Notes: a model not told the origin generated them from the sequence alone. 64,000 nucleotides of DNA from Chloroflexota bacterium (GCA_019873625.1 JAIOAW010000002.1:62001-126000); one strand, 5' to 3'; counted from the first letter of the stretch, positions 6,142 through 15,222 are shown. Numbers and translations: made by a program.

Positions 6142-8970
6142 CTAGCGCATAACACGGCGCATAACCCATTTGGTAATCTCCGCCGCGATGGACGGGACGA
6201 GCAAAAGCGGCAGGACGATTTCCCACTGCGCCCAGCCCAAAGGCGCCGTGCCAAAGACGGGCTGGAGGAACGGAACATACACGACGGCCACCAGGAGCAG
6301 GAACGACGTAGCCACGGCATAGAACATATAGGGGTTGCTCAAAAAGCCGAGTTCAAAGATCGAACGCCGCTCCGAGCGCGAGGTAAAGGCGCGGAGCAGT
6401 TCCGAAAAGGAGAGCGTGACGAAGGCCATCGTGTGGGGCATCGCCTCCAAATGGCCGAACCGGCGCAGCCCGATGAGATAAGCCGTCAGCACTGCTGCGG
6501 TGATGGCTACCGTTTGTACGGCAATGCCCACCCACATAGACCGGTTGATGACGGGTTCTTTGGGCGGGCGAGGGGGGCGATCCATAATATCCGGCTCGCC
6601 CTTTTCCATCCCCAAGGCCAGGGCCGGCGCGCCGTCGGTGATGAGGTTCAACCATAGGAGTTGGATGGCATTCAAGGGCGAAGCGAGGTTGGCCATAATG
6701 GCGAGAAAGATCACCATAATCTCGGCGATGTTGCAGGAGAGGAGGTAATATACGAACTTGCGGATGTTCGAATAGATGACGCGCCCCTGCTCCACCGCGG
6801 CGACGATGCTGGCATAGTTATCGTCCGTCAGGACCATATCGGAGGCCTCTTTGGCCACATCAGTGCCCGTGATGCCCATAGCCACGCCGATATCGGCCTT
6901 CTTCAACGCGGGGGCGTCATTCACGCCATCTCCCGTCATGGCCACGATATCGCCATTGCGTTGGAGGGCCTCGACGATGCGCAGTTTGTGCTCTGGGGAG
7001 ACGCGGGCATAGACGAGGGTGCGGCGCACCTCTTCATCGAGTTCGGCATCGCTCATCGCCTGGAGTTCCGCGCCGGACCGCACGGGGTCGTCGGGGCCGA
7101 TGAGGCCGATTTGCTGGGCGATGGCACGCGCCGTCAGGGCGTAATCTCCGGTGATCATCATCGTGCGGATGCCGGCCCGCTTGGCCGTCTCCATCGCCGG
7201 CTTGACCTCCGGCCGCGGCGGGTCAATCATCCCCACCAGGCCCACAAAGGTAAAGTCGCGCTCGATCTCTTCTGGCTCGCTGCCGTTGAACCCCTCGGGC
7301 GCCAAGCGGTAAGCCAACCCCAAGACGCGCAAAGCCTGGGCGGTGAGGGCCTGGTTGGCCTGAAGGATGCGGGCGCGCAGGTCGTCCGTCAGGGGGAGGC
7401 GCTCGCCGCGCATCGTCTGGTAATGGGTGCACAGGTCGAGGAGGACGTCTGGCGCGCCTTTGCTCACGGCCACCTCCCAATCTTTGACGGAGGCGTCATA
7501 GAAGGGGCTGACGTCTTCCGGGTCGGGCTGGAGGATGCGGTGCACCGTGGTCATCCGCTTGCGGCGGGAGTCGAAGGGCACCTCACCCACGCGGGGGTAG
7601 GCCACCTCGAGCCTCTCGCGCGTGGCGCCCGCCTTGGCGGCGGCCACGAGGAGGGCCGTCTCGGTGGGGTCGCCCACCAGACGGTAGCCCCGGGCGCTAT
7701 CGCCATCCGGCTCGATGACGGCGTCGTTGGCGAGGGTGGCGATCCAGAGGGCGATGGAGGCGGCGGGGTAGTCTCTCAGGCGGATGGGCTGACCGTCGAG
7801 GCGGAAGGCCTCGCCATTTTGGGCGTCAGCCACTTCGATGGTCGTGCCGTCGGCCCAGATGCGCGTGACGGTCATCACGTTCTGGGTGAGGGTGCCCGTC
7901 TTATCGGAGCAGATGATGGTGGTGGAGCCGAGGGTCTCCACCGAGGCCAGGCGGCGGATGAGGGCGTGGCGGCGCACCATCTCGCGCATCCCCAGGGCCA
8001 GGGTGATGGTAACTACGGCGGGCAGGCCCTCGGGCACGGCGGCCACGGCTAGGCTCACGGCGATGATGAACATATCCGTAACGTATTTGCCAAAGTGGGC
8101 CTTCTCCGAGGCGGGGATATGGATGACGCCCTCGATGAAGACGATGGCGCAGATGACCAAGGCGCCGATGCCCAACACCTTGCCGAGTTGGTCGAGGCGC
8201 CGCTGGAGGGGGGTCGTCTCCTGCTCGACGCGCTGGAGCATCGTGGCGATGAGGCCGATTTGGGTGTGCATCCCCGTGCTCGTGACGATGCCCAGGCCGC
8301 GGCCGTAACTCACCACGGTGCCCATAAAGGCCGTATTGTGGCGGTCGCCCAAGGAGGCATCCTGGCGCAGGATGAGGTGCGCATCCTTTTCTACGGGCAC
8401 CGATTCTCCCGTCAGCGCGGCCTCTTCGATGCGCAGGTTGACCGTCTCGATGAGGCGCAAATCTGCGGGGACATAATTCCCCGCCGTGAGCACGACGAGG
8501 TCGCCGGGCACCAACTCGCGGGCCGGCACGGTGAGGTGGCGGCCGCCGCGGATGACCTGGGCCTCTGGCGCGGCGAGTTTTTTGAGGTTTTCCAGGGCGG
8601 CCTCGGCGCGGCCCTCTTGGATGAGGCCCAAGACGGCGTTGAGGATGACGATGGCGAGGATGGCCGCGCTCTCGATATAGTCTCCGAGGACGGCGGAGAT
8701 GACGGCGGCCACGATGAGGAGGATGACGATAAAGTTGTTGAACTGGTTCCAGAGGCGCTGCCAGAAACTGGGCCTTGGCGCCTCGGCGAGTTCGTTGGGG
8801 CCGTATTGGGCCAGGCGGCGGGCGGCCTCCTCGGGGCTTAGGCCCTCTTTGGGCGAGGTGCCGAAACGCGCGCAGATCTCCTCCACCGAAAAGGCGTGCC
8901 AGGCGATCTGTTCCGTTTCGGGCTGGGCGAACCCATTGTTCTCACGAGGCAACGGCGAAGCGGCGGTCAT
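6142..8970 (-). CDS. P-type (P2A) calcium-transporting ATPase, copy 1
   Basis: 942 aa, starting MTAASPLPRENNGF eight bases after GGAGG; the five extra residues in the track are not needed and copy 2 starts at the same Met. Domains: N-terminal cation ATPase domain, actuator loop TGES (~187-190), phosphorylation motif CSDKTGTLT (Asp ~356), MITGD and GDGVNDAP hinge motifs, and ten membrane helices. Calcium-type ligands are present: PEGLP in M4, CNIAEI in M5, NLITDG in M6, and SFSELLRAF in M8. It pumps a divalent cation (probably Ca2+) outward. It is nearly identical to copy 2 for residues 1-741 and then divergent except for a patch at ~773-813. Confidence 0.93.
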   Translation of the reverse strand: MTAASPLPRENNGFAQPETEQIAWHAFSVEEICARFGTSPKEGLSPEEAARRLAQYGPNELAEAPRPSFWQRLWNQFNNFIVILLIVAAVISAVLGDYIESAAILAIVILNAVLGLIQEGRAEAALENLKKLAAPEAQVIRGGRHLTVPARELVPGDLVVLTAGNYVPADLRLIETVNLRIEEAALTGESVPVEKDAHLILRQDASLGDRHNTAFMGTVVSYGRGLGIVTSTGMHTQIGLIATMLQRVEQETTPLQRRLDQLGKVLGIGALVICAIVFIEGVIHIPASEKAHFGKYVTDMFIIAVSLAVAAVPEGLPAVVTITLALGMREMVRRHALIRRLASVETLGSTTIICSDKTGTLTQNVMTVTRIWADGTTIEVADAQNGEAFRLDGQPIRLRDYPAASIALWIATLANDAVIEPDGDSARGYRLVGDPTETALLVAAAKAGATRERLEVAYPRVGEVPFDSRRKRMTTVHRILQPDPEDVSPFYDASVKDWEVAVSKGAPDVLLDLCTHYQTMRGERLPLTDDLRARILQANQALTAQALRVLGLAYRLAPEGFNGSEPEEIERDFTFVGLVGMIDPPRPEVKPAMETAKRAGIRTMMITGDYALTARAIAQQIGLIGPDDPVRSGAELQAMSDAELDEEVRRTLVYARVSPEHKLRIVEALQRNGDIVAMTGDGVNDAPALKKADIGVAMGITGTDVAKEASDMVLTDDNYASIVAAVEQGRVIYSNIRKFVYYLLSCNIAEIMVIFLAIMANLASPLNAIQLLWLNLITDGAPALALGMEKGEPDIMDRPPRPPKEPVINRSMWVGIAVQTVAITAAVLTAYLIGLRRFGHLEAMPHTMAFVTLSFSELLRAFTSRSERRSIFELGFLSNPYMFYAVATSFLLLVAVVYVPFLQPVFGTAPLGWAQWEIVLPLLLVPSIAAEITKWVMRRVMR

Positions 8971-8983
8971 TTTCGAAACCTCC
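6747..8983 (-). repeat. Near-identical 2.24-kb direct repeat, copy 1
   Basis: From the Shine-Dalgarno of the ATPase gene through codon ~741, this segment matches 10100-12336 at a constant offset of 3353 bases. I found only three differences (6772, 6862, 8976). Shadow ORFs in other frames translate identically in both copies, which confirms identity at the nucleotide level. Identity stops abruptly at GGAGGT upstream and in the M5 codons downstream. Confidence 0.92.
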
Positions 8984-8998
8984 ATAGATTGGGATGGC

Positions 8999-9490
8999 TC
9001 AAAGCATCAGGCAGGGTACCGTGAGAAGTTTCGCTTCCGGCACATTAGCCTGGATATGGAAACAATAGTTCAGGGCGATGCTTTTTTCCGCATCAAAGCG
9101 GGGGATCTTGGCCTGAGGATATTGGACGGCGATGTATCCTAGATTATGCTCGGAACGCTCGTATTTGATGAATACGACTGGTACGGTTGTTGCCACCTCT
9201 TTATATGCTTCTTTGTTCACTAGGTGTTCAAGACCGCTGTCCGAGGAAAGGTAGAGTTTTTGGGCCTCGATCTGCACGCTGTATTGAGCAAGGAGCGGTT
9301 CGGTGACCTCGCGGTGCACTTGGGAAAAAGTGCACCGGAGGTCAGTAAAGAGATGCGCGCTTCCCCCGGTGCTGATGGGCACTGAGGCAAGGATTAGACA
9401 CGCCAAAAGCAAAACCTTTACAGTAGTTCGAATGATATAGGTGCTTGCCTTCGTTTGGACTATCACGGTTTCCCCATCAATCAAGCCCAT
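8999..9490 (-). pseudogene. Decayed, truncated duplicate of the thioredoxin/CcdA gene
   Basis: 163-codon frame that aligns to the N-terminal third of the gene at 4540-6096. HREVTEPLLAQYSVQIEA matches HREVIEPLLAQYGTQIEI, and IQANVPEAKLLTVP matches IQANVPEAKHLTAP. The first CxxC has become CTFS; about 70 residues including the linker and the second CxxC are missing, with KYERSEHNLGYIA joined directly to the first domain; the CcdA membrane domain is absent. The signal peptide-like N-terminus is retained. It lies between the two ATPases in the position the intact gene occupies after copy 1, so it is the remnant of a duplicated ATPase-thioredoxin unit. A translated redox-dead secreted protein cannot be excluded because the frame is open. 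Confidence 0.8.
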
Positions 9491-9494
9491 AGTT

Positions 9495-12323
9495 TCAGCG
9501 GTTCAGCAAGCGATGTCCTAGTTTGATCAATTCGGCCGTGATGGGGGGCACAAACAATAGCGGCAGAACGAATCTCCATTGTGCCCAACTGAGCGGCGCG
9601 GTGTTGAAAATAGGTTGCAAGAAGGGTATGTAGATGACCGCAGCCAGCAAAACAGCAGAGGCTGCTACTGCGTAGAACATCGTTTTATTAGAAAAGAAGT
9701 CGATTTCAAAGATCGAGCGCCGTTCGGAACGCGTGGTAAAAGCGCGCAGCAACTCTGAAAAAGCAAGTGTGGAAAAGGCCATTGTGTTTGCCATCATGGG
9801 GATGTGCGCAAACTGACGTAGGCCGATTATATAGGCTGTCAACACGGCCGCAGTGTCGGCGATGGTTTGGATCCCAACACCGATCCACATAGACCGGTTG
9901 ATGACGGGTTCTTTGGGCGGGCGAGGGGGGCGATCCATAATATCCGGCTCGCCCTTTTCCATCCCCAAGGCCAGGGCCGGCGCGCCGTCGGAGATGAGGT
10001 TCAACCACAAGAGCTGGATGGCCGTAAGGGGCGAGGAAAGGTTGGCAAGGATCGCCGAAAAGATGATAAGTATCTCCGCTGTATTGCACGAAAGGAGAAA
10101 ATATACGAACTTGCGGATGTTCGAGTAGATGACGCGCCCCTGCTCCACCGCGGCGACGATGCTGGCATAGTTATCGTCCGTCAGGACCATATCGGAGGCC
10201 TCTTTGGCCACATCGGTGCCCGTGATGCCCATAGCCACGCCGATATCGGCCTTCTTCAACGCGGGGGCGTCATTCACGCCATCTCCCGTCATGGCCACGA
10301 TATCGCCATTGCGTTGGAGGGCCTCGACGATGCGCAGTTTGTGCTCTGGGGAGACGCGGGCATAGACGAGGGTGCGGCGCACCTCTTCATCGAGTTCGGC
10401 ATCGCTCATCGCCTGGAGTTCCGCGCCGGACCGCACGGGGTCGTCGGGGCCGATGAGGCCGATTTGCTGGGCGATGGCACGCGCCGTCAGGGCGTAATCT
10501 CCGGTGATCATCATCGTGCGGATGCCGGCCCGCTTGGCCGTCTCCATCGCCGGCTTGACCTCCGGCCGCGGCGGGTCAATCATCCCCACCAGGCCCACAA
10601 AGGTAAAGTCGCGCTCGATCTCTTCTGGCTCGCTGCCGTTGAACCCCTCGGGCGCCAAGCGGTAAGCCAACCCCAAGACGCGCAAAGCCTGGGCGGTGAG
10701 GGCCTGGTTGGCCTGAAGGATGCGGGCGCGCAGGTCGTCCGTCAGGGGGAGGCGCTCGCCGCGCATCGTCTGGTAATGGGTGCACAGGTCGAGGAGGACG
10801 TCTGGCGCGCCTTTGCTCACGGCCACCTCCCAATCTTTGACGGAGGCGTCATAGAAGGGGCTGACGTCTTCCGGGTCGGGCTGGAGGATGCGGTGCACCG
10901 TGGTCATCCGCTTGCGGCGGGAGTCGAAGGGCACCTCACCCACGCGGGGGTAGGCCACCTCGAGCCTCTCGCGCGTGGCGCCCGCCTTGGCGGCGGCCAC
11001 GAGGAGGGCCGTCTCGGTGGGGTCGCCCACCAGACGGTAGCCCCGGGCGCTATCGCCATCCGGCTCGATGACGGCGTCGTTGGCGAGGGTGGCGATCCAG
11101 AGGGCGATGGAGGCGGCGGGGTAGTCTCTCAGGCGGATGGGCTGACCGTCGAGGCGGAAGGCCTCGCCATTTTGGGCGTCAGCCACTTCGATGGTCGTGC
11201 CGTCGGCCCAGATGCGCGTGACGGTCATCACGTTCTGGGTGAGGGTGCCCGTCTTATCGGAGCAGATGATGGTGGTGGAGCCGAGGGTCTCCACCGAGGC
11301 CAGGCGGCGGATGAGGGCGTGGCGGCGCACCATCTCGCGCATCCCCAGGGCCAGGGTGATGGTAACTACGGCGGGCAGGCCCTCGGGCACGGCGGCCACG
11401 GCTAGGCTCACGGCGATGATGAACATATCCGTAACGTATTTGCCAAAGTGGGCCTTCTCCGAGGCGGGGATATGGATGACGCCCTCGATGAAGACGATGG
11501 CGCAGATGACCAAGGCGCCGATGCCCAACACCTTGCCGAGTTGGTCGAGGCGCCGCTGGAGGGGGGTCGTCTCCTGCTCGACGCGCTGGAGCATCGTGGC
11601 GATGAGGCCGATTTGGGTGTGCATCCCCGTGCTCGTGACGATGCCCAGGCCGCGGCCGTAACTCACCACGGTGCCCATAAAGGCCGTATTGTGGCGGTCG
11701 CCCAAGGAGGCATCCTGGCGCAGGATGAGGTGCGCATCCTTTTCTACGGGCACCGATTCTCCCGTCAGCGCGGCCTCTTCGATGCGCAGGTTGACCGTCT
11801 CGATGAGGCGCAAATCTGCGGGGACATAATTCCCCGCCGTGAGCACGACGAGGTCGCCGGGCACCAACTCGCGGGCCGGCACGGTGAGGTGGCGGCCGCC
11901 GCGGATGACCTGGGCCTCTGGCGCGGCGAGTTTTTTGAGGTTTTCCAGGGCGGCCTCGGCGCGGCCCTCTTGGATGAGGCCCAAGACGGCGTTGAGGATG
12001 ACGATGGCGAGGATGGCCGCGCTCTCGATATAGTCTCCGAGGACGGCGGAGATGACGGCGGCCACGATGAGGAGGATGACGATAAAGTTGTTGAACTGGT
12101 TCCAGAGGCGCTGCCAGAAACTGGGCCTTGGCGCCTCGGCGAGTTCGTTGGGGCCGTATTGGGCCAGGCGGCGGGCGGCCTCCTCGGGGCTTAGGCCCTC
12201 TTTGGGCGAGGTGCCGAAACGCGCGCAGATCTCCTCCACCGAAAAGGCGTGCCAGGCGATCTGTTCCGTTTCGGGCTGGGCGAACCCATTGTTCTCACGA
12301 GGCAACGGCGAAGCGGCGGTCAT
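9495..12323 (-). CDS. P-type (P2A) calcium-transporting ATPase, copy 2
   Basis: 942 aa, same length and start as copy 1, with GGAGGTTCCGAAA upstream. Residues 1-741 match copy 1 with one or no replacement, including CSDKTGTLT and TGES. The C-terminal transport segment differs: M5 reads CNTAEI, M6 reads NLISDG (Ser replacing the Thr that in SERCA-type pumps is a site-I ligand) and M8 TLAFSELLRAF. Between them residues ~773-813 (GAPALALGMEKGEPDIMDRP and following) are again identical. The 3' part looks less GC-rich than copy 1. Whether the changes alter ion affinity or specificity is an open question; the two pumps share identical catalytic halves and distinct membrane C-termini. Confidence 0.92.
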   Translation of the reverse strand: MTAASPLPRENNGFAQPETEQIAWHAFSVEEICARFGTSPKEGLSPEEAARRLAQYGPNELAEAPRPSFWQRLWNQFNNFIVILLIVAAVISAVLGDYIESAAILAIVILNAVLGLIQEGRAEAALENLKKLAAPEAQVIRGGRHLTVPARELVPGDLVVLTAGNYVPADLRLIETVNLRIEEAALTGESVPVEKDAHLILRQDASLGDRHNTAFMGTVVSYGRGLGIVTSTGMHTQIGLIATMLQRVEQETTPLQRRLDQLGKVLGIGALVICAIVFIEGVIHIPASEKAHFGKYVTDMFIIAVSLAVAAVPEGLPAVVTITLALGMREMVRRHALIRRLASVETLGSTTIICSDKTGTLTQNVMTVTRIWADGTTIEVADAQNGEAFRLDGQPIRLRDYPAASIALWIATLANDAVIEPDGDSARGYRLVGDPTETALLVAAAKAGATRERLEVAYPRVGEVPFDSRRKRMTTVHRILQPDPEDVSPFYDASVKDWEVAVSKGAPDVLLDLCTHYQTMRGERLPLTDDLRARILQANQALTAQALRVLGLAYRLAPEGFNGSEPEEIERDFTFVGLVGMIDPPRPEVKPAMETAKRAGIRTMMITGDYALTARAIAQQIGLIGPDDPVRSGAELQAMSDAELDEEVRRTLVYARVSPEHKLRIVEALQRNGDIVAMTGDGVNDAPALKKADIGVAMGITGTDVAKEASDMVLTDDNYASIVAAVEQGRVIYSNIRKFVYFLLSCNTAEILIIFSAILANLSSPLTAIQLLWLNLISDGAPALALGMEKGEPDIMDRPPRPPKEPVINRSMWIGVGIQTIADTAAVLTAYIIGLRQFAHIPMMANTMAFSTLAFSELLRAFTTRSERRSIFEIDFFSNKTMFYAVAASAVLLAAVIYIPFLQPIFNTAPLSWAQWRFVLPLLFVPPITAELIKLGHRLLNR

Positions 12324-12336
12324 TTTCGGAACCTCC
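10100..12336 (-). repeat. Near-identical 2.24-kb direct repeat, copy 2
   Basis: Partner of 6747-8983; see that entry. A further short identical tract pairs 9885-10006 with 6532-6653 (one mismatch, at 6639), embedded in sequence of clearly lower identity. Confidence 0.92.
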
Positions 12337-12379
12337 TTATCGTGATAGAAATGGCCGAAACCGTTCGTCCTTACCTGTG

Positions 12380-12399
12380 CGTTCGACGCCGCGAACGCT
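12380..12399 (-). terminator. Short hairpin between degV and ATPase copy 2
   Basis: GCGTTCG / CGAACGC inverted repeat (7 bp) with a 6-nt loop in the 94-nt gap downstream of the DegV gene. No T-run follows on the minus strand, so it could be a weak terminator or an mRNA processing site in a longer operon. Confidence 0.3.
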
Positions 12400-12417
12400 C
12401 AAACGCCCATAACGCGG

Positions 12418-13257
12418 TTATGCCAAGCAGTAACACACGCCCACGACGCCCGGCCCCGTGTGGGCGCCCATCACCGGCGTGAATTCCGACTCAAAGAACT
12501 CGATGCAGTGAAATTCGCGCTGGATCCGCTCGCTCAAGATCGCCGCGTCTTCGGGAGCATCGGCGTGAGCCACCGCAGCGCGGATGGGCCGATCTCCCAC
12601 GGCCCGCTGCACTTGGGCGATGATCGTCTCTAGGGCGCGTTGCCGGTTGCGCGTGATGGCCACCGGCTGAACCTGCCCATTGCTCAGCGTGAGGATGGGC
12701 TGGACGTTCAAACGCGCCCCGAGGAGCGTCGCGGCCCTCCCGATGCGGCCGCCGCGCCGCAAGTGTTCCAAGGTCTCGAGCGCAAAGCACAGGCCAACGC
12801 GCTCTCGGCACGCTTCGGCCACCGCCACCACCTCGTCGAGCGAGGCACCACGGCGCGCCGCGCGGGCCGCCTCTAGGGCGATGAACCCTTCGGCCGTGGC
12901 GGCCGTCTGGGCGTCAATGATGCGCAGGGGCACCTTGACGGCCTCGGCAGCTTGGCGTGCCACGCGCACAGTGCTCGTCAGGCTCTCGGGCACCAAAATC
13001 GCCACGATGCCATCGGCCTCTTGGGCAGCGCGTTGAAAGGCCTCGACAAAGCGCCCGATAGTTGGGCTGGCCGTGGTGGGGTAGGTCGCCCGCGTGCGGA
13101 AGAGCCTGTAAAACTCTTGGGGCGTGATATCTTGCCCGTCGAGATAGGAGACGCCATCCCACACCAACTCGTAGGGGACGATGCGAATACCATATTCCTG
13201 GGCTACTGCCGGAGGAAGGCAGGCCGCGCTATCGGTGATGATGGCAACTTGGGGCAA
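12418..13257 (-). CDS. DegV family fatty-acid-binding protein
   Basis: 279 aa. It starts with TTG (MPQVAIITDSAACLPP); GGAGG lies 10 nt upstream, and the only nearby ATG is in another frame. Family signatures: IITDSAACLP near the N-terminus, TSxPT-type motif YPTTASPTIGRF, and ETLEHLRRGGRIGRAATLLG (the DegV lipid-binding domain). DegV/FakB-type proteins bind a single fatty acid and present it to the FakA kinase for incorporation into phospholipid; no FakA is in this window. It stands at the head of the minus-strand ATPase run, with its own strong promoter. Confidence 0.9.
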   Translation of the reverse strand: MPQVAIITDSAACLPPAVAQEYGIRIVPYELVWDGVSYLDGQDITPQEFYRLFRTRATYPTTASPTIGRFVEAFQRAAQEADGIVAILVPESLTSTVRVARQAAEAVKVPLRIIDAQTAATAEGFIALEAARAARRGASLDEVVAVAEACRERVGLCFALETLEHLRRGGRIGRAATLLGARLNVQPILTLSNGQVQPVAITRNRQRALETIIAQVQRAVGDRPIRAAVAHADAPEDAAILSERIQREFHCIEFFESEFTPVMGAHTGPGVVGVCYCLA

Positions 13258-13328
13258 AGGGCATCGTCCTCCCGCCTAAAATCGGGTAAGGGCCAGCCGG
13301 CGCCAAGGGCCTCCGGCACATCCATCTT

Positions 13329-13357
13329 GTTATAATCAAAACCGTTTACAGCGTCAA
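13329..13357 (-). promoter_or_regulatory. Putative sigma-70 promoter of degV
   Basis: Minus strand TTGACG (13357-13352), 17-bp spacer, TATAAC (13334-13329). It points toward the DegV gene, whose TTG start is at 13257, giving a leader of about 65 nt. Confidence 0.65.
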
Positions 13358-13394
13358 ACGATGCGCGTTCGCCTAAAATGACGCGGGTGGCATT

Positions 13395-13423
13395 TTGAGG
13401 TGGCCCCCGCCTTGCCGTATAAT
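13395..13423 (+). promoter_or_regulatory. Putative sigma-70 promoter of recJ
   Basis: TTGAGG (13395-13400), 17-bp spacer, perfect TATAAT (13418-13423), about 24 nt upstream of the expected start region of recJ at 13453. Divergent from the degV promoter. Confidence 0.6.
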
Positions 13424-13452
13424 CGGCACCAACTGGCCGAAAGGTTCTTGGA

Positions 13453-15138
13453 ATGGGTGAACGTTGGGTTCTGCGGCGCAATCCTTCGCCGGCCTTTCTC
13501 CAAAAGGTGCCGGATATTCCCCCGCTGGTTGCCAAGGTACTTTACGCCCGCAAGTTTGATACGCCCTCAGCAGCGCGCGCCTTCCTCTTGGGCCGAGAGG
13601 CCCTTGGAGATCCTTTCGCTCTCCCCGATATGGCCCCCGCCGTGGCGTGCGTTCAGGAGGCCATTGCGCGCCAGGAGCGCATCGCCGTCTATGGGGATTT
13701 CGACGTGGATGGCATCACGGCGACAGCCCTTCTCGTCTCCGCCTTGGAGCATCTTGGCGCACAGGTTACGCCCTACATCCCCGACCGTTTTGAAGAGGGG
13801 TATGGCCTCAATACGGGTGCGTTAGAAGCCCTCCGCAGGGAGGGGGTGGGGTTGGTCATCACGGTGGATTGCGGCATCCGCTCGCCCGATGAGGCGCGCT
13901 ACGCTCGGGAGATTGGGCTGGACCTCATCATCACCGATCATCATACCCCGCCGGCCGAACTCCCAGCGGCCCTGGCCGTCATCAACCCCAAACGGGAAGA
14001 TAGCGCCTACCCCTTTGGCGAACTCGCCGGTGTGGGCGTGGCCTATCGGTTCGCGCAGGCCCTCTTTTCGGCCTTACCCGGGCATTCGCCCGATGACGTC
14101 GAGGAATGGCTTGACCTCGTGGCCTTGGGGACGGTGGCCGATGTCGTGCCCCTTTTGGGAGAGAACCGTTCCCTCGTGCGGGCCGGTTTGGAGCGCATCC
14201 GCCAAGGGATGCGGCCCGGCCTTTCCGCCTTGATGGATGCGGCAGGCGTGGAGGCCCTGACGCTCGGCGGGCAGGGCATCGCCTTTCGGCTCGCGCCTCG
14301 GCTCAACGCCACGGGTCGGTTGGAACATGCCTTGCTCAGTTACCGCTTGCTCACGGCGCGCTCCCTCCAAGAGGCCCTCTCGCTCGCTACCACCCTGAAC
14401 GATCTAAACCAAGAGCGGCAGAGGCTCCTCGAGGCGCAAGTGATGGAGGCCGAGGCGCACATAGACCCGGCCGAACCGTTCTTCTTTGTGGAAGGGGAAA
14501 TCTATCACGAGGGCATTGTGGGCCTGGTGGCCAGCCGCTTGGTGGAGGGCCATTACCGCCCCGCCTTTGTCATGCGCCGTGGGCCGGAATGGACGCGCGG
14601 CTCGGCACGCAGCGTGCAAGATTTTCATATCACCCGCGCTCTGGATGCCTGCGCCGATTTGCTCATCCGCTACGGGGGGCATGCCCAGGCGGCCGGGTTC
14701 ACCCTCCTCAGCCGAGATATTGCGCCCTTTCGCGAGCGCTTGCGGGCCTATTGCGCCCAGCATCTGAAAAAGGAACATCTCGAACGCGCCCGCTATGTAG
14801 ATGCCATCATCGGCCTAGAGGAACTCGACGCGGAGGGCGTCTATGGCCTGCGGGCGCTCGAGCCGTTCGGCGCCGGCAACCCCGAGCCGGCCCTCGCGGC
14901 CGTGGGGGTGGAGGTCATCTCGGTGCGGCCCTTTGGCGCGGAAGGCCAGCACGTCCGCCTCATCGTTCGCCAAGGCGACCGCTATGCGGAGGCGGTCGCC
15001 TTCCGCCAGCGCTCTTTTCTCGACGTGCTTCGCCTGGGCGCCCGCGTAGATCTCATCTTCTCGCCCGAAATCCGCGTTTGGCAGGGGCAAGAGACGCTCC
15101 AATTGGTCCTCTCCGCGGCCCGCCCCGCCTCGCGCTAG
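13453..15138 (+). CDS. recJ: Single-stranded-DNA-specific exonuclease RecJ
   Basis: 561 aa, typical of RecJ. DHH phosphoesterase motifs appear in order: IAVYGDFDVDGITATALLV (~79-97), ITVDCGIRSPDEARYA, and LIITDHHTPPAELP (the DHH motif). The DHHA1 domain follows, with RYGGHAQAAGFTL. The C-terminal OB-fold region (EPFGAGNPEPALAAVGVEVI and after) binds single-stranded DNA. It degrades ssDNA 5' to 3' in recombination and mismatch repair. The start ATG is preceded by GGTTCTTGGA, an adequate but not strong ribosome site. It is monocistronic as far as the sequence shows. Confidence 0.95.
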   Translation: MGERWVLRRNPSPAFLQKVPDIPPLVAKVLYARKFDTPSAARAFLLGREALGDPFALPDMAPAVACVQEAIARQERIAVYGDFDVDGITATALLVSALEHLGAQVTPYIPDRFEEGYGLNTGALEALRREGVGLVITVDCGIRSPDEARYAREIGLDLIITDHHTPPAELPAALAVINPKREDSAYPFGELAGVGVAYRFAQALFSALPGHSPDDVEEWLDLVALGTVADVVPLLGENRSLVRAGLERIRQGMRPGLSALMDAAGVEALTLGGQGIAFRLAPRLNATGRLEHALLSYRLLTARSLQEALSLATTLNDLNQERQRLLEAQVMEAEAHIDPAEPFFFVEGEIYHEGIVGLVASRLVEGHYRPAFVMRRGPEWTRGSARSVQDFHITRALDACADLLIRYGGHAQAAGFTLLSRDIAPFRERLRAYCAQHLKKEHLERARYVDAIIGLEELDAEGVYGLRALEPFGAGNPEPALAAVGVEVISVRPFGAEGQHVRLIVRQGDRYAEAVAFRQRSFLDVLRLGARVDLIFSPEIRVWQGQETLQLVLSAARPASR

Positions 15139-15213
15139 GCCGAAAGCGCTGAAATATCCTTCTTTTGGAATCCTCGAATCCTCCATCTGGTGGATACGTT
15201 GCCCGGTGCCCTA

Positions 15214-15222
15214 TGGTATGAT
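15214..15222 (+). promoter_or_regulatory. Extended -10 promoter element upstream of the glutamate synthase operon
   Basis: TGGTATGAT: an extended -10 (TGn) plus TATGAT. No good -35 at the normal spacing. It is followed immediately by GTGCACAAAGCACAA, a partly palindromic sequence overlapping the expected start site. Confidence 0.4.

Noticed and set aside
6661-8052. 463-aa and 512-aa plus-strand ORFs opposite the ATPases (6661..8052, 9867..11405)
   Set aside because: They are antisense shadows of conserved ATPase codons in GC-rich DNA; compositions are His/Gly/Asp-rich with no family resemblance.
6142-12323. The ATPase duplication as an insertion-sequence product
   Set aside because: No transposase, terminal inverted repeats or target-site duplication at the repeat edges, which fall at a ribosome-binding site and within coding sequence.
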